From assembly GCA_947629595.1 (NCBI GenBank), contig CANREI010000082.1:1-5310 (forward strand): 5,310 bases of DNA, written 5' to 3'. Both the position numbers and the translations under genes were made by a program. Numbering within the stretch: the first letter of the stretch is position 1; each line of letters opens with the position of its first letter. The notes beneath the pieces are model-generated. The model worked only from the letters and a program-made list of their open reading frames with translations, ran no database searches and was not told the origin of the DNA. Origin of the DNA: an uncultured Alphaproteobacteria bacterium. Its GTDB lineage: Bacteria > Pseudomonadota > Alphaproteobacteria > CAAHEQ01 > UBA3637. Of this stretch, positions 1-5,310 are shown piece after piece.

Positions 1-1151
1 TCCGTTACGATGGTTTCACCCTCCGTCAAGCCGGATTTTACTTCCATAAACGAAGCGTTTGAAATGCCTTTTTCAAACACAATCGGATAAAGTTTTCCTT
101 TTTTGAAATGATACACAATTCCTTGCGACGGCGTTAATTCAATTTTTTGCTTTTCGACATAATCTTTCAACCGCACGCCGGGCTTAAACTGCAAAGCCAC
201 CGTCGGGATTCGCAACACGTTTTGCGCCGAATGCACCACGATATTCACAAACGCCGTCATCCCCGGCAACAGCTTACGGGACGAATTATCCACATCAATC
301 ACCACCGTATACATCACCACGTTTGACTCCTCCGTCGGTGATAAACGAATTTGCTTCACGTTTCCCTGAAACACATCGTTCGGATAGGCATCAACCGTAA
401 ACGTAACAGGCATATTCGCTTGAATGGAGCCGATATCCGCCTCGGCAATGCTGGCTTCAATTTGCATTTTCGATAAATCTTCGGCAATTTGAAACAAGGT
501 CGGCGTTTGATAACTGGCGGCAACCGTTTGCCCCTGCTCCACTTCTTTGGAAATAACCGTTCCCGACACCGGCGACAAAATTTTCGCATAACCGTAATTG
601 CGTTCGGCTTTGTTCACATCGGCCGTTGCCGTTAACACCTCCGCATCGGCAGATGCCAGCTCGATTTCCGCCTCTTCAAGCGTGGCCTTGGCAATCAGTT
701 TATCTTTATATAATTTTTCATAGCGGGCATAATTCAGTTCGGCAATTTTCTTTTTTGCCGTTGCCAAACTCAAGCGCGCCGATGCATCATTTTTACTTTC
801 CGTTAAGAGCGCCGTATCCAACTGCGCCAACAACTGCCCTTCTTTAACTTCATCATTATAATCAACCAGTACTTGTTCCACAATGCCCGATATTTGCGTA
901 CCCACACTGACCGTGTTAATCGGCTGAATTTTACCGGAAGCCGTTACTTCCTCAACAATATTGCCGCGCGCGATGGAAATTGTCTCAAAATCTTTGGCCG
1001 ATATACCTTTCTGCTTCGGAGCAAACAGAAAAAAACCGCCAACAACTAAAATCAGCAGAATAATTCCCCATTTTATGAGCGGCCGATGCCCTGTTTTTTG
1101 AATGAAAGCGCCGACGAAAGCCATTTTGCCTTTTATTTGAGAACCTGACAT
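1..1151 (-). CDS. macA: MacA-like periplasmic adaptor (HlyD/membrane fusion family), C-terminus cut off by window edge
   Basis: The frame is open from an ATG at 1151 to base 1, giving 383 residues with no stop, so the C-terminus lies outside the window. Residues 26-44 form one hydrophobic membrane anchor after a basic N-terminus. The first lipoyl half is about 81-112 (VGTQISGIV near 83-91). A helical hairpin rich in Ala, Glu and Lys spans about 115-185. The second lipoyl half follows from about 188 (SPVSGTVI at 193-200, then QGQTVAA), with the beta-barrel stretch AEADIGSI at 236-243 and LLPGMTAFVNI at 294-304. These match E. coli MacA (about 371 aa) point by point. Family role: the adaptor sits in the periplasm, joins an inner-membrane MacB-type ABC transporter to a TolC channel and stimulates its ATPase. 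The start is supported by GGGAGA eight bases upstream, inside the end of the tolC-like gene. An RND-pump adaptor is the main alternative, since the inner-membrane partner is not visible. Confidence 0.9.
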   Translation of the reverse strand, partial: MSGSQIKGKMAFVGAFIQKTGHRPLIKWGIILLILVVGGFFLFAPKQKGISAKDFETISIARGNIVEEVTASGKIQPINTVSVGTQISGIVEQVLVDYNDEVKEGQLLAQLDTALLTESKNDASARLSLATAKKKIAELNYARYEKLYKDKLIAKATLEEAEIELASADAEVLTATADVNKAERNYGYAKILSPVSGTVISKEVEQGQTVAASYQTPTLFQIAEDLSKMQIEASIAEADIGSIQANMPVTFTVDAYPNDVFQGNVKQIRLSPTEESNVVMYTVVIDVDNSSRKLLPGMTAFVNIVVHSAQNVLRIPTVALQFKPGVRLKDYVEKQKIELTPSQGIVYHFKKGKLYPIVFEKGISNASFMEVKSGLTEGETIVT

Positions 1152-1153
1152 CA

Positions 1154-2506
1154 CTAAAATCTCCCGATAGCCCGATAGAGGTTCGATTTACTCTTTAACA
1201 CGGCATAAAAAGCAACAATCACTTCTTTACGCGCCGAAGCTAAATTAGCACTGGCCGTTAACAGATTTAAAATATCGCCTTTCCCGACCTGATACATGGC
1301 AAATGCCACGCGTTCGGCCTCAACCGCGCTTTCCAAAACACGTTTGCTGATTTCATGGGCGGATACCGCCGTTTTATAATTTTGATACGCACTCCACACT
1401 TCGTTTTTCACGCTTTCCTTTGTTTCTTCCAACGCAAACGATGATTGCCGATATTGATATTTTGCCTGCGCTATATTATAGGTATTGGAAAAGCCCGTGA
1501 AAAGAGGGACGGAAAGACCGATACCGACCGATGCGTTATATCGATAAGGGGAAGCATATTTCCAATCGTCATCATAACCGGCACGGGCATTTCCCGTGAA
1601 ACTCGGATAATTTAACGCTTTGGCAACATTGATGTTTTCTTGTGCCGCTTTCAGGGCGCTTTCCTGACTTTTAATTTCCGGACGCAAATCCAGTGCCGTT
1701 TGCATCAGTTTTTGAACGGACACATCACCCGATTCCAAAGCCGCGATATTTTTTCCTTTGGGCGGCCGCTTTAAGTTAAAGCTGACATCGGGTGACACGT
1801 TTAACAATTCCGCCAACGTACCTTGATTGATTTTAACGGCATTTTCCGCTTTCACCACTTCCAACTTCGATTGTTCGTAACTTGTTTGCGCCTGTAACTT
1901 ATCACTTAACGACACTAACCCCAATTCATAACGTTTGGTTGATTCCTCAAACGATTTTTTATAACTTTCTTCACTGGTTTTGGCGCTTTTCAAAACTTCT
2001 TCGCTGCTGAGCAGTTCCAAATAAGCCGTATGAATGGCCAAAATGGTATCATGCAACAAGGCGTTATAAGAAAATTGCGTTTGATTGAAATATGCTTTTT
2101 CGCGTTCGATACGCGCCCCGCGTCCGCCAAAATCATAAAGTAACCATGATAAAGCAATATTCCCGCCGAACGGATCGGATTTCACGCGATCATCTTTTTG
2201 CGCTTTATTATAAGAATCGGATAATTCGCCGGTCGCGGTTACATCGGGCAAATATTCCGATTTTGCTTTACCGACGGAAGCAGCCGACGCCTTTACCGCC
2301 ATATAATCACGGTTCAGAGCCGGATTGTTACATAAGCCGATTTCAATCAGCTCTGGCAAACCCAATGCCCCTTTTCCGATATCTTTATCAACGCAATTCT
2401 TCGGTGCATTTTCCCGATAAACCGAAAACGGATCCAAGCCATGAGCCGAACCGGCAATCACAAAAGACACACCCAAACATAATATTTTTGCCAAATTTAA
2501 CTTCAT
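1154..2506 (-). CDS. TolC-family outer-membrane efflux channel
   Basis: This 450-residue protein is of normal length for the family. It has a signal peptide (about residues 1-23: MKLN, hydrophobic core ILCLGVSFVIAG, likely cleavage near SAHG). Two repeated outer-membrane-efflux halves can be seen. LSWLLYDFGGRG (119-130) pairs with LSVPLFTGFSN (331-341), the strand-to-helix turns. RYELGLVSLSD (192-202) pairs with MYQVGKGDILN (404-414), the periplasmic helix-turn-helix tips that dock an adaptor. Long amphipathic helices lie between these points. Two cysteines near the mature N-terminus (C38 and C59, the latter in LCNNP) could form a disulfide; this is inference. By family, it forms a trimeric channel across the outer membrane and periplasm. 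It is first in a two-gene or longer transcription unit with the macA-like gene two bases downstream, so it is probably a dedicated channel for that pump rather than a general TolC. The ATG is preceded by AGGAGA at five bases. Substrate unknown. Confidence 0.93.
   Translation of the reverse strand: MKLNLAKILCLGVSFVIAGSAHGLDPFSVYRENAPKNCVDKDIGKGALGLPELIEIGLCNNPALNRDYMAVKASAASVGKAKSEYLPDVTATGELSDSYNKAQKDDRVKSDPFGGNIALSWLLYDFGGRGARIEREKAYFNQTQFSYNALLHDTILAIHTAYLELLSSEEVLKSAKTSEESYKKSFEESTKRYELGLVSLSDKLQAQTSYEQSKLEVVKAENAVKINQGTLAELLNVSPDVSFNLKRPPKGKNIAALESGDVSVQKLMQTALDLRPEIKSQESALKAAQENINVAKALNYPSFTGNARAGYDDDWKYASPYRYNASVGIGLSVPLFTGFSNTYNIAQAKYQYRQSSFALEETKESVKNEVWSAYQNYKTAVSAHEISKRVLESAVEAERVAFAMYQVGKGDILNLLTASANLASARKEVIVAFYAVLKSKSNLYRAIGRF
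1160..1165 (-). promoter_or_regulatory. Ribosome binding site of the macA-like gene, inside the tolC-like gene
   Basis: GGGAGA on the minus strand lies eight bases before the ATG at 1151. It lies within the last codons of the upstream gene, whose TAG (1156-1154) is two bases from that ATG. This fixes the adaptor start and suggests translational coupling. Confidence 0.7.
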
Positions 2507-2511
2507 TTTTT

Positions 2512-2517
2512 TCTCCT
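2512..2517 (-). promoter_or_regulatory. Ribosome binding site of the tolC-like gene
   Basis: AGGAGA on the minus strand lies five bases before the ATG at 2506, a strong Shine-Dalgarno match. It supports this ATG, which also begins a proper signal peptide. Confidence 0.75.
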
Positions 2518-2535
2518 ACACCCGAAAATAACGCA

Positions 2536-2553
2536 GAACTTACAAAAAAGTTC
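2536..2553. promoter_or_regulatory. Inverted repeat GAACTT-N6-AAGTTC in the tolC leader (candidate operator)
   Basis: The arms GAACTT (2536-2541) and AAGTTC (2548-2553) are perfect 6-base complements around a 6-base A-rich centre. The element lies between the predicted pump promoter and the tolC-like start, close to the expected transcription start. Related GTTC/GAAC half-sites occur next to it (GAATTGTTC at 2561-2569). It could be a repressor site or a weak leader hairpin. AT-rich sequence makes short dyads common, so this is tentative. Confidence 0.3.
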
Positions 2554-2570
2554 AAAAAAGAATTGTTCTC

Positions 2571-2599
2571 ATCTTAAAAGGAGTTTTCGAAAAAGTCAA
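2571..2599 (-). promoter_or_regulatory. Predicted sigma-70-like promoter for the efflux operon
   Basis: On the minus strand, TTGACT (2599-2594) matches the -35 consensus at five of six bases. TAAGAT (2576-2571) matches the -10 consensus at four of six, with an ideal 17-base spacer. The start of transcription would fall near 2564, leaving a leader of nearly 60 bases before the ATG. The spacer contains the perfect 10-base palindrome TTTTCGAAAA (2584-2593), so a bound protein there would block RNA polymerase. Assigned by eye only. Confidence 0.55.
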
Positions 2600-2638
2600 T
2601 TTTTTTTCTTTTTTTTAATCAAAAAACACATAAAAAAC

Positions 2639-2667
2639 TTGTAATCGTCTTTTAAATTGTTTAAAAT
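2639..2667 (+). promoter_or_regulatory. Predicted sigma-70-like promoter for the plus-strand operon
   Basis: TTGTAA (2639-2644, four of six bases) and TAAAAT (2662-2667, five of six) are separated by exactly 17 bases. Transcription would start near 2674, giving a leader of about 22 bases. Because the -10 box overlaps the alternative TTG start at 2657, this also argues that the following gene starts at the ATG at 2696. Confidence 0.55.
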
Positions 2668-2683
2668 AACCCTTATAAAAAAA

Positions 2684-2690
2684 AGAGGAG
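2684..2690 (+). promoter_or_regulatory. Ribosome binding site that decides the start of the Cys/His-tailed gene
   Basis: AGAGGAG sits five bases before the ATG at 2696. The in-frame TTG at 2657 has no such site and lies within the predicted -10 box, so the ATG is preferred. Confidence 0.75.
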
Positions 2691-2695
2691 TTAAA

Positions 2696-3115
2696 ATGCA
2701 AAAACAATTGGAAGAAAAATTAACGGAATTAATTCACCTGTCACAAACGGCACAAAACAAAAAAATTCTGCCCGAAGAATGCGTGATGGTAACCAATCAG
2801 GCTTTTCAGCTGGAAAATGAAATTTTAACCCTGATTGAAGCCGAAGAAGCAACCGAAACCGACATTAAATCCATACAAATGCTTTATGATTTGCGCGAAA
2901 ACGTGTGGGATATCGTGGGCAAAATTACCGCGCGCGAAGAAGAAGTGAAAGCCAAGGCACACATTAAAGAAACTTATCGGGAAAACAAAGAAGCGTTTCG
3001 CGCCGAACAAGAACACGGCTGTCACCATCATCACGGGTGTTGTTGCGGGGAAGAAAAATCGCAGACACATCAACCGTGTCATTGTAAAAGAGCGCAAAAA
3101 AAATACCAAAATTAA
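2696..3115 (+). CDS. Unrecognised 139-aa helical protein with a Cys/His-rich, probably metal-binding tail
   Basis: I do not recognise the family. Residues 1-106 are charged and look almost wholly helical, rich in Glu, Lys and Leu, with one isolated cysteine (C29) and one tryptophan (W71). There is no signal peptide or membrane segment, so it is probably cytoplasmic. The tail from residue 107 is quite different. It contains HGCHHHHGCCCG (107-118) and HQPCHC (125-130): six Cys and seven His in 24 residues, followed by a basic end (KRAQKKYQN). Such clusters bind Zn, Ni, Cu or similar metals; the composition recalls the tails of SlyD or HypB, without evidence of homology. CHC followed by KKY is faintly like a SEC-C zinc motif, but the final Cys pair is missing. 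It is the first gene of the run, 23 bases before xseB, with its own promoter and a strong ribosome binding site. A metal chaperone, storage or sensor role is inference. Confidence 0.8.
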   Translation: MQKQLEEKLTELIHLSQTAQNKKILPEECVMVTNQAFQLENEILTLIEAEEATETDIKSIQMLYDLRENVWDIVGKITAREEEVKAKAHIKETYRENKEAFRAEQEHGCHHHHGCCCGEEKSQTHQPCHCKRAQKKYQN

Positions 3116-3138
3116 AAAATAAAATTGAAGGAAATAAA

Positions 3139-3387
3139 ATGAGTGAAACCACAATTGATCATCTTTCTTTTGAAGAAGCCATGAATGAACTGGATGCCGT
3201 TGTGCGGCGTTTGGAAAGCGGCAACATCAAACTTGATGAAGCCGTTTCAACTTACGAACGCGGTATGGCACTTCAAAAACATTGCACCCGAAAATTAAAA
3301 ACGGCAAAAGCTAAAATCGATTTGTTGATGACGGATCAAAAAACAATTATCGGAGTAAAAGATTTCAATGATACAGAAACTGCCTGA
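3139..3387 (+). CDS. xseB: Exodeoxyribonuclease VII small subunit (XseB)
   Basis: At 82 residues this is a full-length XseB. The family core covers about residues 9-65: LSFEEAMNELDAVVRRLE (9-26), then SGNIKLDEAVSTYERGM (27-43) and a basic helix with KLKTAKAKI (52-60). By family, several small subunits coat the large subunit XseA to make exonuclease VII, which degrades single-stranded DNA from either end into short oligonucleotides in repair. XseA is not in this window, which is normal because the two genes are usually apart. The ATG is preceded by GAAGGA at six bases. The 3' end overlaps ispA by 20 bases in another frame, an arrangement common to many proteobacteria and a sign of co-transcription. 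Confidence 0.95.
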   Translation: MSETTIDHLSFEEAMNELDAVVRRLESGNIKLDEAVSTYERGMALQKHCTRKLKTAKAKIDLLMTDQKTIIGVKDFNDTETA

Positions 3388-4255
3388 TTTTCAATCGGCT
3401 CGCGAAATAACCGATACGTGGTTGAATGTGTTTTTACAGCCCAAAAATGATTTAACGGCCCGCATAACCGAGGCCATGCGTTATTCTGCCGTCAGCGAGG
3501 GAAAGGCGTTTCGTCCGTTTTTAATTTTAACAATCGGCAAAATGCTCAAATGCCCCCCTGAAATTACCGGACAATTGGCGGCCGCCGTTGAAATGATTCA
3601 TACCTATTCCCTCATTCACGATGATTTGCCTGCCATGGATAATGATGCCATGCGCCGCGGAAAACCGAGTAATCATATTCAATTTGATGAAGCAACAGCT
3701 ATTTTGGCCGGCGATGCGCTCTTGACAAAAGGCATTGAAGTTATTTCAACGCTTCCCGTTCCGGCACCGAAAAGATGTCGGCTCATTGCCGAGCTGACAA
3801 AAGCCATCGGCGATAAGGGAATGATCGGCGGACAAATGATTGATTTAATCGGCGAAAAGCAACCGCTTTCTTTATCGGAAATTCAACAAATGCAAACACT
3901 GAAAACCGGCGAATTGATTGCTTTTTCCTGCAAAGCACCGTGTTATATCGCGCCGCTTTGTTCACCCGCAAAACGCGTTGCGCTGACCCGTTTCGGATAT
4001 GCCATCGGGCATTTGTTTCAAATAACCGATGATTTATTGGATTTATACGGCAAGACCGAAACGGTCGGCAAAACGATCGGAAAAGATGAAAAAAGTCACA
4101 AATCAACCATGGTTGCCCGCTTGGGACAAGAAAAAATCCGTCTGAAAATGCGGGAATATTCCCAAACGGCGCAAGAAGCGTTAACGGCATTCGGAAAAAA
4201 GAAAGTTGCCGATTTGGAAGTTTTAATTGCTTATATTGTTAATCGGGAGAAATAA
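3368..4255 (+). CDS. ispA: Farnesyl diphosphate synthase (polyprenyl synthetase family)
   Basis: This 295-residue protein has every landmark of a bacterial type II farnesyl diphosphate synthase. The first Asp-rich motif is DDLPAMDND (85-93), with the two-residue insert typical of this type, followed by RRGKP (96-100). GGQMID is at 154-159, LKTGELI at 178-184, and the second Asp-rich motif QITDDLLD at 218-225. The Asp clusters bind Mg2+ and the allylic diphosphate. Tyr80, five residues before the first DD, is the residue usual in C15 synthases, whereas many related C20 synthases have Met there, so FPP is the likely product. The enzyme condenses IPP with DMAPP and then GPP, supplying undecaprenyl diphosphate and quinone synthesis. 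The IPP-binding segment reads EGKAFRP (44-50) instead of GGKRxRP but keeps Lys46 and Arg49. The ATG lies inside xseB, and the nearest GGAG is 12 bases upstream, a long spacing that may rely on coupling. Confidence 0.95.
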   Translation: MIQKLPDFQSAREITDTWLNVFLQPKNDLTARITEAMRYSAVSEGKAFRPFLILTIGKMLKCPPEITGQLAAAVEMIHTYSLIHDDLPAMDNDAMRRGKPSNHIQFDEATAILAGDALLTKGIEVISTLPVPAPKRCRLIAELTKAIGDKGMIGGQMIDLIGEKQPLSLSEIQQMQTLKTGELIAFSCKAPCYIAPLCSPAKRVALTRFGYAIGHLFQITDDLLDLYGKTETVGKTIGKDEKSHKSTMVARLGQEKIRLKMREYSQTAQEALTAFGKKKVADLEVLIAYIVNREK

Positions 4256-4258
4256 AAA

Positions 4259-4951
4259 ATGCCTTTAATGACCCTTTCTCAAAGAAAAGCTTTTTTTCAA
4301 GCACTCAACAAAACTTATCCCGAGCCGAAATGCGAATTGAACTGGACAAACCACTTTTCTTTGCTGGTTGCCATTATTTTATCGGCACAATGTACCGATA
4401 AAAGCGTTAATAAAGTCACGGAAAAATTGTTTCAGGCGGCAGATACGCCCGAAGCCATGTTGGCACTCGGCGCAGATAAACTGCGTTCGTTTATCAAATC
4501 CATTAACTATTTTAACAACAAAACAAAATCCATTATACTTTTGGCGCAAGTGTTATCGGAAAAATATAACTCGCAGGTACCTCATGATTTCGAAACATTG
4601 ATTACGCTGCCCGGTGTGGGGCGCAAAACCGCCAATGTGTTTTTAAATATTGCTTTTCATGCGCCGTCCATCGGGGTTGATACGCATGTGTTTCGCCTCT
4701 GTCACCGCTTAAAAATCTGCACGGGAAAAACGCCGCCCGAAATTGAAGAAAAGCTCAATAAGCTGGTTCCCGCCGAATTTAAGCCCGATGTGGCACTGGC
4801 TCTTGTTTTACACGGACGATATATTTGTACGGCGCGCAAGCCGTTTTGCGAAAAATGTTCTCTTTATAATGTCTGTCCGGCCGATGAAAAAAGACAATTA
4901 AATCCCGCCGATTCTTCAGAAAACGCGACTAAACGAAAGGGCAAAAAATGA
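4259..4951 (+). CDS. nth: Endonuclease III (DNA glycosylase/AP lyase)
   Basis: This 230-residue protein aligns along its whole length with E. coli Nth (211 aa). LLVAIILSAQCTDKSVNKVT (35-54) is the family N-terminal signature. The helix-hairpin-helix is LPGVGRKTANV (117-127) with catalytic Lys123, and VDTHVFR (140-146) carries catalytic Asp141. The four Fe-S ligands are C190, C197, C200 and C206, spaced C-x6-C-x2-C-x5-C. The enzyme removes oxidised pyrimidines from DNA and nicks abasic sites by beta-elimination in base-excision repair. About 20 residues extend beyond the cluster, ending in a basic KRKGKK tail; this is probably disordered. The gene begins three bases after ispA stops, with GGGAGA eight bases before the ATG. 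A second Met at residue 4 is a possible but less well placed start. Confidence 0.96.
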   Translation: MPLMTLSQRKAFFQALNKTYPEPKCELNWTNHFSLLVAIILSAQCTDKSVNKVTEKLFQAADTPEAMLALGADKLRSFIKSINYFNNKTKSIILLAQVLSEKYNSQVPHDFETLITLPGVGRKTANVFLNIAFHAPSIGVDTHVFRLCHRLKICTGKTPPEIEEKLNKLVPAEFKPDVALALVLHGRYICTARKPFCEKCSLYNVCPADEKRQLNPADSSENATKRKGKK

Positions 4952-5310
4952 GGCGCTTCTTTTTATTGATTTTACTTCTTTTTTGTTTTTCCGAATCCGT
5001 TTCGGCGCAAAACAGAATTGATGAGGGCAATTTGTTGAATATTGCCCGACGCAGCAGCGCAACCAGTGCCGTTTATAACGGAACACCCTTTGTTTATATC
5101 GCGCCGACGGATTCATCGGGAGCGGAACCGCTTTCCGGTTGGATGGATGAAGAAAAAAAGCGCTTGTTCGGCACAACGCAAATTACAAAATCGGAATTAC
5201 TGCCCAACGGCAGCGTTCGCGTTGAATCGCAGTCCGCTCCCGATACGCCCGTTTTAAAAGAAATAGCCTATAAAACACCGTTCGGTGCCGAAGAAAAAGA
5301 TATTTACGTT
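4948..5310 (+). CDS. Exported protein of unknown function, N-terminal 121 residues only
   Basis: The frame is open from the ATG at 4948 to the window edge and is therefore partial. The first 20 residues are a clear signal peptide: MRRFF, a core LLILLLFCF, then SESVSA with likely cleavage before QNR. C13 lies within the core and has Phe before it, so it is not a lipobox. The visible mature part (residues 21-121) has no motif I recognise. It is soluble-looking and polar, with GWMDEEKKRLFG at 64-75 and alternating polar and hydrophobic stretches such as NGSVRVES (87-94) that suggest beta structure. It is probably periplasmic. The start overlaps the nth stop as ATGA, with AAAGGG six bases before the ATG, so the two genes are co-transcribed and probably coupled. 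Function cannot be assigned from this fragment. Confidence 0.85.
   Translation, partial: MRRFFLLILLLFCFSESVSAQNRIDEGNLLNIARRSSATSAVYNGTPFVYIAPTDSSGAEPLSGWMDEEKKRLFGTTQITKSELLPNGSVRVESQSAPDTPVLKEIAYKTPFGAEEKDIYV

Noticed and set aside
356..847. Short frames on both strands within the macA-like gene
   Set aside because: They overlap the clearly homologous adaptor frame and show Arg/Lys- or Pro-rich compositions with no domain support.
2092..2577. Plus-strand open frame of 161 codons
   Set aside because: It lies mostly opposite the tolC-like gene, has no recognisable domain, is rich in Arg, Pro and His as antisense frames often are, and runs into the promoter region.
2584..2618. Rho-independent terminator (TTTTCGAAAA followed by T tracts)
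   Set aside because: The stem would be only A-T pairs around CG with no loop, and no plus-strand gene ends just upstream; a palindromic protein site is a better reading.
2657..2695. TTG start that would add 13 residues to the Cys/His-tailed protein
   Set aside because: The TTG overlaps the predicted -10 box and has no ribosome binding site, while the ATG at 2696 has AGAGGAG at five bases.
2825..3154. Minus-strand open frames opposite the Cys/His-tailed gene
   Set aside because: These have Phe-rich translations caused by A-rich coding sequence on the other strand; the plus-strand frame has a promoter, ribosome binding site and operon context.
3783..4190. Minus-strand 135-codon frame
   Set aside because: Entirely inside ispA, whose identity is certain; no ribosome binding site or motif supports it.
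4978..4989. Lipoprotein signal (LLFC) in the last exported protein
   Set aside because: Phe directly before the Cys does not fit a lipobox, and a normal signal-peptidase I site (SVSA) follows at the right distance.

Overview
The window looks like chromosomal DNA from a moderately AT-rich Gram-negative bacterium. The evidence is a TolC-type outer-membrane channel, a MacA-type periplasmic adaptor, a bacterial type II farnesyl diphosphate synthase and an Fe-S endonuclease III of the usual proteobacterial length. An alphaproteobacterium is a plausible guess, but that is inference; no RNA gene or lineage marker is present to settle it.

Layout: two gene groups diverge from a 189-base AT-rich control region (2507-2695). 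On the minus strand, a tolC-like gene (2506-1154) is followed two bases later by a macA-like gene (1151 to beyond base 1, cut by the window edge). Together they make the outer-membrane channel and the inner-membrane-anchored adaptor of a tripartite export pump. A MacB-type ABC transporter gene, or another inner-membrane partner, would be expected just beyond the left edge.

On the plus strand a tightly packed series runs to the right edge: an unrecognised 139-residue protein with a Cys/His-rich tail (2696-3115), xseB (3139-3387), ispA (3368-4255), nth (4259-4951) and the start of an exported protein of unknown function (4948 to beyond 5310). The gaps are 23, -20, 3 and -4 bases, and I see no terminator between genes, so this is probably one operon. 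It combines DNA repair (exonuclease VII small subunit, endonuclease III) with isoprenoid synthesis (FPP for undecaprenyl phosphate, quinones and similar products). The pairing of xseB and ispA is widespread; finding nth, rather than dxs, directly after ispA is less usual.

The control region holds a good sigma-70-like promoter in each direction, both with 17-base spacers. The pump promoter also has a perfect TTTTCGAAAA palindrome in its spacer and a GAACTT/AAGTTC dyad just downstream, which are candidate operators. Nothing in the window points to a mobile element, CRISPR array, tRNA or rRNA. The least explained parts are the Cys/His-tailed protein at the head of the operon and the exported protein at its visible end.
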